32,606 nucleotides of DNA. Source: Methylococcaceae bacterium (GTDB taxonomy: Bacteria > Pseudomonadota > Gammaproteobacteria > Methylococcales > Methylococcaceae). The notes beneath the pieces are model-generated. The model saw nothing but the letters and a program-made list of their open reading frames with translations. It searched no databases and was not told the DNA's origin. The stretch spans positions 1-32,606 of the forward strand of contig CADDYU010000039.1 in assembly GCA_902810705.1 (NCBI GenBank), written 5' to 3'. The stretch's first letter is position 1. Each line of letters opens with the position of its first letter. Shown piece by piece: positions 17,078-24,835 of the stretch. A program made the position numbers and the translations under genes.

Positions 17078-18766
17078 CTAGCCTTCCTCCCTCCGGGAGG
17101 TCCGCCAGATTGATATCAGTAGCCACACTCCGCCCACCCCCGCGGCGGCGAAGCCGAGCACGCCCAAGGCCGGCAGGCCGAACAGGCTGGGGCCGCCGCT
17201 GACGGTCATCACGATGGACGAGCCGATGATGAGGGAAGCGGTGACCATGCCGACCGTGAGCCGGCTGGCGGCGCGGTCCATGAGCGCGGCGAAGCGCGCC
17301 AGATCGTGCATGTCCACATTGACCTTGACGGCTCCGGTCCGAACCAGCCGCATGAGCCGGCGGAGATCCTGCGGCAGCGAACCCAGGATCGCCAGCAGGC
17401 TGCCGGCGTTCCGCTGCGCGTGGCGGAGCAGGGCTTCCGGTCTGTGCCGCTCCAGGCTGACCCGGCTCAACAAAGGGGCCACCTGACTGACGATGTCGAA
17501 GTCCGGATCGATCTGGCGGCCCATGCCTTCCAGGGTGATCAGGGTCTTGAACAGCATCGTGAGGTCGGGCGGCAGGGTCAAGCGGTGCTCGCGCATCAGC
17601 GCCGTCATGTCGCCCAAGATGTCACCGAGACGAAGCTGCCGGAGCGCCACGCCGTGATATTTATCGACGAACATGCCCACCTCGGAAATCAGCCGTTCGG
17701 TGCTGGGGCTGGTGTCATCGGCCCAGTCCAGCAAGACTTCCACGATAGTGGGGGCGTCGCGGATCACGATGGCGTTGAGCAGGTCCACGACTTGGTCGCG
17801 CCGCAGCTCCGACAGAGAGCCGACCATGCCGAAGTCGATGAAGGCGAGGCGGTTGGCGGGGAGATAGATGAAATTGCCGGGATGGGGATCGGCGTGGAAA
17901 AAGCCGTCGATCAGCACCATCTTGAGGACGGCGTCCGCGCCCCGTTGCGCCAGGAGCTTGCGGTCGAAGCCCGCCGCGCCAAGCCTTGCGATGTCTCGTC
18001 CAGGGATGCCCTCAATATACTCCTGCACATTGATCCGCTCGCCGCAGAACTCCCAGAACACTCTGGGGATGACGATATGGGGATCGCCTGCGAAGTTGTT
18101 GGCGGCCCGTTCGGTGTTCCGGGCCTCGGTGAGGAGGTCCAGTTCGTTGCGCAACGATAATTTGAACTGGCGCAGAACTTCCTGAGGGTGGAAATGGCGG
18201 GCGTCGGGGAATTCACGCTCAACGATCGCGACCAGCCGCTCCAAAAGACGCAAGTCGGCCTCGATGGTCGCTCGGATGCCGGGGCGGCGGATTTTGACGA
18301 TGACCTCTTGGCCCGAGGGTAGCCGCGCCTTGTGGACTTGGGCGATGGAGGCCGCCCCGAGCGGGGTTTCGTCGAATTCGGAGAATACCTTGGTGACGGG
18401 CGCGCCCAAATCGTCTTCCAACTGCGGGCGGAGGATTTCGAAGGCCAGCGGCGGCACGCGATCGTGGAGCCTTTCGAATTCCGCGATCCAGTCCGGCGAA
18501 AAGAGATCGACCCGGGTCGCGAGAATCTGGCCGAATTTGATGAAGGTCGGCCCCATGTCCTCCAGGGCCTTGCGTACCCGTTGCGGCGGATCGAGGCTCA
18601 AGAGCTCCTCGAGGCGAGTCCAGTTGAGCGCCCGGCCCGCCCGCTCCAGCATGGGCTCTAGCCCCAATCTCTTCACTAGGTCGCCGAAACCATAGCGGAT
18701 CAGGATCGATGCGATATCGTGCAATCGGCCCAGATCGCGCATGGCGCTCCAAGTTTCCAGTATCAT
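17078..18766 (-). CDS. AarF/ABC1/UbiB-family atypical kinase, membrane-anchored
   Basis: This is a member of the UbiB/ADCK protein-kinase-like family; relatives support ubiquinone synthesis, apparently through ATP hydrolysis and lipid handling. The 562-residue protein shows the family's KxGQ motif (TFIKFGQILATRVDLFSPDW), the Ala-rich nucleotide loop (PLGAASIAQVHKARL), the VKIRRPGI lysine strand, LRNELDLLTEARN, and the catalytic/metal block HADPHPGNFI ... AFIDFGMVG. Two C-terminal membrane helices follow (VGMVTASLIIGSSIVMTV; LGVLGFAAAGVGGVWLLI). The frame extends to a TTG at 18796; the ATG at 18766, with GAGAG upstream, was preferred. No ubiE/ubiJ neighbours are present, so it is named by family, not as ubiB itself. 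Confidence 0.9.
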   Translation of the reverse strand: MILETWSAMRDLGRLHDIASILIRYGFGDLVKRLGLEPMLERAGRALNWTRLEELLSLDPPQRVRKALEDMGPTFIKFGQILATRVDLFSPDWIAEFERLHDRVPPLAFEILRPQLEDDLGAPVTKVFSEFDETPLGAASIAQVHKARLPSGQEVIVKIRRPGIRATIEADLRLLERLVAIVEREFPDARHFHPQEVLRQFKLSLRNELDLLTEARNTERAANNFAGDPHIVIPRVFWEFCGERINVQEYIEGIPGRDIARLGAAGFDRKLLAQRGADAVLKMVLIDGFFHADPHPGNFIYLPANRLAFIDFGMVGSLSELRRDQVVDLLNAIVIRDAPTIVEVLLDWADDTSPSTERLISEVGMFVDKYHGVALRQLRLGDILGDMTALMREHRLTLPPDLTMLFKTLITLEGMGRQIDPDFDIVSQVAPLLSRVSLERHRPEALLRHAQRNAGSLLAILGSLPQDLRRLMRLVRTGAVKVNVDMHDLARFAALMDRAASRLTVGMVTASLIIGSSIVMTVSGGPSLFGLPALGVLGFAAAGVGGVWLLISIWRTSRREEG

Positions 18767-18908
18767 CGCGGTCTCTCGGTCAATGGAAGCCCTCAATCCC
18801 TTTTACGGGCGGCGCACGGAGGCAAAACGAGCGGAGCGGGAAATAAACCGATTGGGGCGATCGGCCTAGGATAAACCTAGAGGCGGCGCCACCTTAATTC
18901 TTTAATAT

Positions 18909-18925
18909 AGTTCTCTAAAAGAACT
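18909..18925. promoter_or_regulatory. Short inverted repeat between the kinase-like gene and the DUF2582 gene
   Basis: AGTTCT-CTAAA-AGAACT is a perfect 6-bp inverted repeat with a 5-base spacer in a locally AT-rich patch. It lies past the end of the DUF2582 gene and 140 bp before the AarF-family start. It could be an operator or a weak terminator for the min-DUF2582 genes; no T run supports the latter. Confidence 0.25.
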
Positions 18926-18982
18926 CGCCGTTTCGGCGGCAGGGCCAGCGAGGCGTGCAGGATTTACGGCGAGATGTCGAAA

Positions 18983-19198
18983 TTATTCCGCCGCCAAGCG
19001 GAAAAGCTCGTTTTTGCCTTTGCGTTCGACCTTCAATTTCCCTTCGCGCGCCAACCAGCCGATGGCCCGTTGCACGTCGTTGCGGTCCAAGCCGGTGTTT
19101 TCCACTAATTTGCTGGCGCTGGCCTGGCCATTGTGGCTCAAAAAACTCCAGATTTTACCGGCCGCGCTGCCGACCGCCTCGTTTAATTCCAAGCTCAT
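18983..19198 (-). CDS. Winged helix-turn-helix protein of the DUF2582 family
   Basis: This is a 71-residue, probably single-domain protein. The pattern SAAGKIWSFLSHNGQASASKL ... LDRNDVQRAIGWLAREGKLKVERKG...LFRL is a compact winged helix: three helices, then a beta wing. It matches DUF2582, a family of small winged-helix proteins. The frame is open to 19243, but the ATG at 19198 has CAGGAGA eight bases upstream. It follows minE by 51 bp on the same strand and may belong to the min transcript. Whether it binds DNA is not known; its size would require dimerisation. Confidence 0.85.
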   Translation of the reverse strand: MSLELNEAVGSAAGKIWSFLSHNGQASASKLVENTGLDRNDVQRAIGWLAREGKLKVERKGKNELFRLAAE

Positions 19199-19249
19199 GG
19201 TTCCGTCTCCTGGGGAATACGCTGAATCGGGACTGGGGGACATTTTTCG

Positions 19250-19525
19250 TCAACGGTGCATGGGCCGTCTTTCGCTCTCGTCGGGCAGCACAATGTTCAA
19301 TTCAAGGACCTCGCGGCTGTCATCCTGTTCCATGGTCATGGTGATGGCATCCTGGTCGACATGCACGTACTTGCGGATCACGTCCAGCAATTCCTTTTGC
19401 AGGGCGATCAGATAATCGGGCTTGCTGCGTTCCGACCGCTCGTGGGCGACCAGGATTTGCAGGCGTTCCTTGGCGATGGCGGCAGTTGGCTGCCGGGACG
19501 ATCGAAAGTAATCTATAAGACCCAT
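19250..19525 (-). CDS. minE: Cell division topological specificity factor MinE
   Basis: MinE stimulates the MinD ATPase at the membrane and drives pole-to-pole oscillation that keeps MinCD away from mid-cell. The 91-residue protein has the amphipathic N-terminal membrane-targeting segment (MGLIDYFRSS), the anti-MinCD helix/strand (AKERLQILVAHERS) and the dimerising topological domain (LLDVIRKYVHVDQDAITM...LELNIVLP). The start is fixed by MGLIDYF and lies just past the minD stop with a 2-bp gap, so translation is probably coupled. Confidence 0.96.
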   Translation of the reverse strand: MGLIDYFRSSRQPTAAIAKERLQILVAHERSERSKPDYLIALQKELLDVIRKYVHVDQDAITMTMEQDDSREVLELNIVLPDESERRPMHR

Positions 19526-19527
19526 GG

Positions 19528-20337
19528 CTAACTCCCGAACAAGCGGCCGAATAAACCTTTCCTTTCTTGCTCGATAAAGCGGTGAGGCACGTGCTCGCCC
19601 AGATATCGGCGGATTACGTCCATGTAGGCTTGACCGGCATCGCTTTTTTCGTCGAGGATGACCGGAGTTCCGGAATTGGACGCGTTGAGCACCGCTTTGG
19701 ATTCGGGAATGACGCCCAGAAGATGCAAGGCCAGGATCTCCTGGACGTCCTCGACGCTCAGCATTTCGCCAAGTTTGACCCGCTGCGGCGAGTAGCGGGT
19801 GAGAAGGAGATATTCCTTGATCGGGTCCTGCCCGAGCTCGGCCCGCCGCGACTTGCTGGCGAGTAGTCCCAACATGCGATCGGAATCGCGCACGGACGAG
19901 ACTTCCGGATTGGTGACGACCACGGCGTCGTCGGCGAAATACATGGCCAAATGGGCGCCGCGCTCGATGCCCGCGGGCGAGTCGCAAACAATGTAGTCGA
20001 AAGTTTCGGACAACTCGTTCAGCACCCGTTCCACACCCTCCTTGGTGAGGGCGTCTTTGTCGCGGGTCTGGGAGGCCGGCAGGATGTGTAAATTCTCGTT
20101 GCGCTTATCCCGAATCAGCGCTTGGTTCAGTGTCGCTTCCTGATTGATGACGTTGACGAAATCGTAGACCACGCGTCGTTCGCAGCCCATGATGAGATCG
20201 AGGTTGCGCAGGCCGATGTCGAAGTCGACCACCGCAGTGCGGTGCCCCTGAAGCGCCAGCCCCATGGAAATGGCGGCGCTGGTGGTGGTCTTCCCGACTC
20301 CGCCCTTTCCCGAAGTCACAACGATGATTCTTGCCAC
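19528..20337 (-). CDS. minD: Septum site-determining ATPase MinD
   Basis: This ParA-like ATPase dimerises on the membrane with ATP, recruits MinC, and is released by MinE. The 269-residue protein carries the deviant Walker A SGKGGVGKTT (Lys 11), AVVDFDIGLRNLDLIMG and the Walker B region CDSPAGIE. A C-terminal membrane-targeting amphipathic helix ends in KGLFGRLFGS. Translation starts at GTG, preceded by a strong CGGAGGGG ribosome site seven bases upstream. It lies 31 bp after minC and 2 bp before minE. Confidence 0.97.
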   Translation of the reverse strand: MARIIVVTSGKGGVGKTTTSAAISMGLALQGHRTAVVDFDIGLRNLDLIMGCERRVVYDFVNVINQEATLNQALIRDKRNENLHILPASQTRDKDALTKEGVERVLNELSETFDYIVCDSPAGIERGAHLAMYFADDAVVVTNPEVSSVRDSDRMLGLLASKSRRAELGQDPIKEYLLLTRYSPQRVKLGEMLSVEDVQEILALHLLGVIPESKAVLNASNSGTPVILDEKSDAGQAYMDVIRRYLGEHVPHRFIEQERKGLFGRLFGS

Positions 20338-20368
20338 TAGACCCCTCCGGGTTCAAAAATTCTAGATG

Positions 20369-21106
20369 TTATAGGTAATCGATGATTAACAGATTATCCC
20401 GCAAATAGACCTGTACCGGCTTGCCTCGCACGGCTTCGTCCAGGTTCTCGCTGATCTTGTAATGTCCCCCGATGGCGATCAGTTCAGCCTGCAGATCGGA
20501 ACAGAAAACGCGCGCTTCCAGGTTGCCTTGCACACCCGCCAACGCCCGGCCTTTCAGGGAGCCGTAGATGTGGATGTTGCCGTCGGCCATGATTTCCGCG
20601 CCGGGGCTGACCTGAGCCAAGACGATCAAATCCCCGCCCGCGGCGTAGATGCGCTGGCCGGATCGGACCGGATGATCGATGAGCTTAGTGGGACCGAATC
20701 CCTTGGCTGGAGATGCAGGCTTGAACGATGCGCCTTGTGCCGCCGGCGCCTGGTGGGCATTATCCGGCTTGATCTCGGCAAGCACGGCAAGCTTGGCGCT
20801 CTGGGCGGCCTGCTGCTGAATTTGGCTGCCTCCGCGCACCCCAACCGGCGACAGACCCCGATTTCGCAGGCTGTCCACGAAGGCGGAGAAATCGAGCGGC
20901 TCGCGATCCGGGACAAGCTCGCTTAAATCGACGATGATGGGTGCGTTGCGGAAAAATTCCGGAGCTTGCCTCAGTTTTTGTTCCAGCTGAACGTTCAGAG
21001 CCTCGAAATCGGCCGAAAAAAGCTTGAGGATCGGCAGGGTAATGGAACCGGCCTTGATTTCCAGGGCGGCGGTCGGATGGTGCGGCTCAGTAGAATTGAC
21101 GGGCAT
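20369..21106 (-). CDS. minC: Septum site-determining protein MinC (FtsZ inhibitor)
   Basis: MinC blocks FtsZ ring assembly away from mid-cell. It has an N-terminal FtsZ-antagonist domain (ALEIKAGSITLPILKLFSADF ... PIIVDLSEL), a variable linker around residues 110-140, and a C-terminal right-handed beta-helix (GQRIYAAGGDLIVLAQVSPG, ADGNIHIYGSLKGRALAGV) that binds MinD. The frame is open much further (to 21475), but the region upstream does not look like MinC. ATG 21106 gives 245 residues, close to the family norm; ATG 21163 would give 264 and cannot be excluded, since neither has a strong ribosome site. It is the first gene of minC-minD-minE. Confidence 0.92.
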   Translation of the reverse strand: MPVNSTEPHHPTAALEIKAGSITLPILKLFSADFEALNVQLEQKLRQAPEFFRNAPIIVDLSELVPDREPLDFSAFVDSLRNRGLSPVGVRGGSQIQQQAAQSAKLAVLAEIKPDNAHQAPAAQGASFKPASPAKGFGPTKLIDHPVRSGQRIYAAGGDLIVLAQVSPGAEIMADGNIHIYGSLKGRALAGVQGNLEARVFCSDLQAELIAIGGHYKISENLDEAVRGKPVQVYLRDNLLIIDYL

Positions 21107-21487
21107 TCCGGAATTTAGCAGGCGTGTGGTGTGGAGAGTTCCGATGGCCGGGGATTCTATCATTGCGCCGAAAACCGCGTAAACGCAAGGATTAAAATCT
21201 CTATTTGCGTACAGGCAGTTAGGGTGCGGGCGGGAATTTCCGCAGCCGGAACGGCCTCGGCCTGCATCGAGTTCTCCCTGGCGGATCGGTCTCCAAGGAG
21301 AAGAATGACGCGGTACCGGAGCCGTGCGGGTGCGGGCTCGGCCGTCCCCTCTAGGCTGGCGTAGATTAAGCATAGCCCCGTTCCGCGATATTGCCGGAAG
21401 CGGCGGAGAGTTGCCGGAATCCGCCCGATCGCCTTCGAACCCCGCCTTTTCGAATGGATCGAAGCTGCATGACAATCGGGAATAACC
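21107..21487. other. 380-bp divergent gap upstream of minC
   Basis: The segment between minC (minus) and the small membrane protein gene (plus) should hold the minC promoter. No clear -35/-10 pair or recognisable gene was found; open frames here have the composition of chance frames. Confidence 0.4.
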
Positions 21488-21649
21488 ATGGGTGCCAGAT
21501 TTAAATGCCTTGTCGTGCTGATGGTGTTGACGGTCCTTGATTTGGGGCCATTTCCCCTGGTCAGCCTGCTCGGTATTTATATCGTCTTGAGGCGGCCGGC
21601 CTGGTTCAGGAATCTCGTGGAAGCCGTTTACGGGGAGCGGAAATCCTAA
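21488..21649 (+). CDS. Small membrane protein, 53 residues, unknown function
   Basis: ATG 21488 opens a 53-codon frame ending at TAA 21647-21649. It starts with a hydrophobic helix (CLVVLMVLTVLDLGPFPLV), continues into LLGIYIVLRR and ends PAWFRNLVEAVYGERKS. Two short membrane segments joined by a Gly-Pro-Phe-Pro turn, then a basic/aromatic tail (RPAWF...VYG), give it the look of a genuine conserved small membrane protein rather than a chance frame. CGGGAAT lies 4-10 bases upstream as a possible ribosome site. It stands alone between minC and the aldo/keto reductase gene. I do not recognise a named family. Confidence 0.6.
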   Translation: MGARFKCLVVLMVLTVLDLGPFPLVSLLGIYIVLRRPAWFRNLVEAVYGERKS

Positions 21650-21807
21650 GTCTGTAGGCAGAATATGGGCTTATTCTTTCCGTTTCGTTGCCACTCCCGG
21701 AACCTTCATGAGCTGGCGGAATTGAACGAATGGTATTCACCGAAAGTACCGTGTTACGCTGCTCCAGGCGGTTGAGTCGACGTATCGCTTCGAAAGAGGG
21801 AGGTTTC

Positions 21808-22674
21808 ATGCAAAGAGAAATCAACGGCACCGGAATCCGAGTTACGGCCATCGGTCTTGGCGCGATGCCCCTGTCCATCCAGGGACGGCCCGACGAAAAT
21901 CAGGCCTTCGAAGTTATCCAAACGTTTTTGGAGGGGGGCGGCGATTTTATCGACACGGCCAACGTATATTGCCTGGACGATTCGGACATCGGCCACAATG
22001 AGCGCTTGATCGCCCGGGCCCTGGATCGGTTCGGCAAGCGCGATGAGGTCGTGGTCGCCACCAAGGGCGGGCTGCGTCGCCCGCAAGGCCACTGGGTGAC
22101 GAATGGCGATCCCGCATTTCTTCAGAAGTCCTGCGAGCAGAGCCTTCGAGACTTGAAGGCGGAGCGGATCGTGCTCTATCAACTGCATGCCATCGATTCG
22201 AACGTGGGCCTGATGCCGAGCCTGGAGATGCTGATCCGGCTTAGGGAGGAGGGCAAGATTGCCCATATCGGCCTTTCCAATGTCGACCTCGACAGCCTCA
22301 GGACAGCCCTGACCCATACCCCCATCGTTTCGGTGCAGAACCGCTGTAATCCGTTCGAGCAAAGGGATTTCCAGAATGGCTTGATCGACTACTGCGGCGC
22401 CAATGGCATTACCTATATTCCGCACAGCCCAGTGGGCGGCCATACGGGCCACGCACGGCTACAGCAGAGCGCCTTGTTCGGCCGCCTGGCGGAAAAATAT
22501 GAGGCCTCGCGGTATTGCATCGCTCTCGCCTGGTTCTTGGCCAAGGGCAGGCACGTACTGCCCATTCCCGGCGCCAGCCGGCCGGCAAGCATCGCCGACA
22601 GCTTGCGAGCATTGACCTTGAGCTTGGACGAAGACGATGTGCGGGCCATCGACCGCCTGTCGGAGTCGCCGTGA
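21808..22674 (+). CDS. Aldo/keto reductase family oxidoreductase
   Basis: This is a NADPH-dependent reductase of the TIM-barrel AKR superfamily. From the chosen start the protein has 288 residues. The catalytic tetrad is visible: Asp 49 and Tyr 54 in DFIDTANVY, Lys 86 in VVVATKGG, and His 127 in IVLYQLHAID. The cofactor-binding end reads LPIPGASRPASIADSLRAL. ATG 21808 was chosen over an upstream start at 21730 because AGGGAGG sits five bases before it and MQREINGTGIRVTAIGLGAMPL is the usual beginning. The substrate is unknown. The next gene, a phosphodiesterase, begins 166 bp downstream on the same strand, but a shared pathway is not evident. Confidence 0.92.
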   Translation: MQREINGTGIRVTAIGLGAMPLSIQGRPDENQAFEVIQTFLEGGGDFIDTANVYCLDDSDIGHNERLIARALDRFGKRDEVVVATKGGLRRPQGHWVTNGDPAFLQKSCEQSLRDLKAERIVLYQLHAIDSNVGLMPSLEMLIRLREEGKIAHIGLSNVDLDSLRTALTHTPIVSVQNRCNPFEQRDFQNGLIDYCGANGITYIPHSPVGGHTGHARLQQSALFGRLAEKYEASRYCIALAWFLAKGRHVLPIPGASRPASIADSLRALTLSLDEDDVRAIDRLSESP

Positions 22675-22840
22675 TTTCCATGAATACCCGGCTGTTTCGA
22701 ATCGGCCTGAGAGTAACCCCTAAGGCATTATCTCAAGGTCGTGCTTGACAAAGAGGCCAGGCGAATCGCGGCCTCTCGGTGATTTTTCAAGGACGCATTC
22801 GCGAAGTCGGGCGGAAGGGCCGGAAAGCGAGGACGGAACC

Positions 22841-24001
22841 ATGCCAGTGCCCAATTACGGGAGCGGCAGCATCGCCAATTTGATGGGCTCGCTGATCGAG
22901 GGCTTGGGCGGGAAGCCGACGGGTTACCCGCCGCTTTCCTGCCTGCCTCCTGCCGAAGTCGGCGAATATCGCCAGGTCGTACTGATGGTGGTCGACGGGC
23001 TGGGTCACGAATTCCTGAAGCGAAGGCACAGCGGGAGCCACCTCGAAGCACTGAGCCGCGCGCGGCTCACTTCGGTGTTTCCCTCGACCACGGCGGCCGC
23101 CATCACCACCTTTCTCACCGGAGTGGCGCCGCAGCAGCATGGGCTGACTGGATGGCATATGTACTTCCGGGAACTGGGAACGGTGCTCGCGGTGCTGCCC
23201 GGCGTCTCCCGGGGGAGCGGCGCACCGCCCAAGCCAGTGGGCGAAGAGACACGGTTGATTTTTAGATGCGGCTCGGTCTTCGACCGGCTTCCGGCTCATG
23301 GCTACATGGTTTCGCCGCGCCGCATCGCCTACTCCGGTTTCAATCTGGCACACCGGGGCAAGGCTCGCATCAGGCCGTTCGATACCCTGGACGATTTTTT
23401 CCAAGCCATCGCGGCGCTTCTCCGGGCCGACCGGAGCCGCAAGTTCGTTTATGCGTACTGGCCGGAGCTGGATCGGATTTCCCACGAAACCGGTGCCTTC
23501 AGCCCGGAGGCCGATAGGCACTTGGCGATATGGGCGGAGGGCTTCGGGCGTTTTCTCGAATGCGCGGCGGGAACCGGCACCCTGGTCGTCGTGACCGCGG
23601 ACCACGGCTTCATTGATACCGACAAGAGCCATACCGTGGACCTCGATGACCATCGTGATTTAGCCGAATGCCTGCGTCTGCCGCTGTGCGGTGAAAAGCG
23701 GGCGGCGTATTGCTATATCAAACCGGAGCATCGAGAGTGCTTCGAAAGCTATGTCCGCGCCGAATTGGGCAAGATCGCCGAATTATGGCGGAGTTCCGAC
23801 CTCATCGAACGCGGCTGGTTCGGCCGGGGCGTCCCCCATCCGAGCCTGGCCGACCGAATCGGCGACTATGCCTTGGTGATGAAGGAGGATTACATTATCC
23901 AGGATTGGCTGCCCGGCGAACGCCGCTACGAACACATCGGCGTGCACGGCGGCACCAGCGAGAGCGAAATGTGGGTGCCACTGATCGTGGTGGCGGTTTA
24001 A
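22841..24001 (+). CDS. Alkaline-phosphatase-superfamily protein (nucleotide pyrophosphatase/phosphodiesterase type)
   Basis: The 386-residue protein has the layout of type I phosphodiesterases, two-metal enzymes that cleave phosphodiester or pyrophosphate bonds. The first metal Asp is in VVLMVVDGLGHEFL (residue 52). The nucleophilic Thr is in SVFPSTTAAAITTFLTG (83 or 84), and further metal ligands are in YWPELDRISHETG, VVVTADHGFIDTD and HGGTSESEM. There is no signal peptide, so a cytoplasmic location is likely. The frame starts further upstream (TTG 22745), but ATG 22841 has GCGAGGA eight bases before it and MPVPNYGSGSIANL looks like a natural beginning. The substrate is not predictable from the motifs. 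Confidence 0.9.
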   Translation: MPVPNYGSGSIANLMGSLIEGLGGKPTGYPPLSCLPPAEVGEYRQVVLMVVDGLGHEFLKRRHSGSHLEALSRARLTSVFPSTTAAAITTFLTGVAPQQHGLTGWHMYFRELGTVLAVLPGVSRGSGAPPKPVGEETRLIFRCGSVFDRLPAHGYMVSPRRIAYSGFNLAHRGKARIRPFDTLDDFFQAIAALLRADRSRKFVYAYWPELDRISHETGAFSPEADRHLAIWAEGFGRFLECAAGTGTLVVVTADHGFIDTDKSHTVDLDDHRDLAECLRLPLCGEKRAAYCYIKPEHRECFESYVRAELGKIAELWRSSDLIERGWFGRGVPHPSLADRIGDYALVMKEDYIIQDWLPGERRYEHIGVHGGTSESEMWVPLIVVAV

Positions 24002-24226
24002 CCACGAATTCATAATGGCGAAGCCGAAGATCAAGACCGGCGGTAGTTTACTGAACTCTACGGCCCTATCCCGTGGAGGGAATATGGGATGCCTGTCCAT
24101 CCCTCCTGTCTATGGGCTCGCCGCTGGAAACCTCTGCCGTGCGGCTCGAGTTCGCGGCACGGCTGTTCCCTGTCATCCTGGGCCGTGGCTTGCACCTCTA
24201 CCTCCCGAACCAACCACTACGCTACG

Positions 24227-24242
24227 ACCGCTAATTAGCGGT
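24227..24242. promoter_or_regulatory. 16-bp perfect palindrome upstream of the DUF6632-like gene
   Basis: ACCGCTAATTAGCGGT is a perfect palindrome ending 28 bp before the ATG at 24271 and followed by TAATAAAG. The rest of the 269-bp gap (24002-24270) has no gene, only a hairpin with GGGATG/CATCCC arms at 24086-24103 that competes with GGAGGGA/TCCCTCC arms at 24075-24106. The palindrome is well placed to be an operator. Confidence 0.4.
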
Positions 24243-24270
24243 TAATAAAGCCCCTAGCTGGAGAAACCTC

Positions 24271-24657
24271 ATGGAACAGGACGAAAAGCTCAGGTATTTG
24301 AGAATGGCTCTTTATGGGGTTGGCATCATTTTTATTGTAGGCGTCCCAGCAATGATGCTGTGGATCTGGCCTTCAGGCTGGCGTTGGACACCGCCGCAGC
24401 CTGAGTATGAACAGATGATTATGGGGATTTACGCGACTTTGGGCGTGTTTTTGATTCTCGCGGCGAAAGATCCTTTAGCCAGTGCAAGTCTTATCCGGTT
24501 TACGATCTGGTCGAGCATAGTCCACGGCGGCATCATGCTCGTTCGGGCTGTCATGGATGAGACTGATCGGGCAAATTTGTTGGGCGATGTGCCCGGTCTG
24601 TTTCTCGTGGCCTTTGTTCTGTGGTACCTCATGCCCAAGAGGGCCCGCGTCCAATGA
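24271..24657 (+). CDS. Four-helix membrane protein, probably DUF6632 family
   Basis: The 128-residue protein has about four membrane helices: GVGIIFIVGVPAMMLWIW, MIMGIYATLGVFLILAA, LIRFTIWSSIVHGGIMLV and VPGLFLVAFVLWYLM. The middle pattern EYEQMIMGIYATLGVFLILAAKDPLASASLIRF followed by WSSIVHGGIM and DRANLLGDVPGL agrees with my memory of DUF6632 proteins, which have no known function. The TGGAGAA eight bases upstream is a good ribosome site. The sequence is somewhat AT-richer than its neighbours. A structured leader and an SDR gene follow. Confidence 0.75.
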   Translation: MEQDEKLRYLRMALYGVGIIFIVGVPAMMLWIWPSGWRWTPPQPEYEQMIMGIYATLGVFLILAAKDPLASASLIRFTIWSSIVHGGIMLVRAVMDETDRANLLGDVPGLFLVAFVLWYLMPKRARVQ

Positions 24658-24700
24658 GCGAACTGCCGATAAGGCGCCCTGCCACTGATGTGCTAACAGA

Positions 24701-24810
24701 CCCTCGTTTGTCGAGGGGAAGGTAGCGCGAACGCCGGGGCGCCTAAATAAGTCGAAAGTTTAGGTGGGCGGCTGAAAGCCCGTAAGGAGGAGGTACGCCC
24801 AAAAACTTTC
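24701..24810 (+). other. Structured leader upstream of the SDR gene with mutually exclusive stems
   Basis: After the DUF6632-like gene a hairpin CCCTCG-TTTGT-CGAGGG (24701-24717) could end that transcript, though no T run follows. Next come two incompatible folds. CCTAAA (24742-24747) pairs with TTTAGG (24759-24764). Alternatively GAAAGTTT (24754-24761) pairs with AAACTTTC (24803-24810), enclosing TGGGCG (24765-24770) paired with CGCCCA (24796-24801). A purine-rich GGAGGAGG (24787-24793 region) lies inside without a start codon at useful distance. The SDR ribosome site (CAGGGAGAA) begins about 12 bp after the last stem. Such switching arms are typical of cis-regulatory RNAs; no known riboswitch class was recognised. 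Confidence 0.45.
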
Positions 24811-24835
24811 CAAAATCTCGCAGGGAGAAGCCGAT

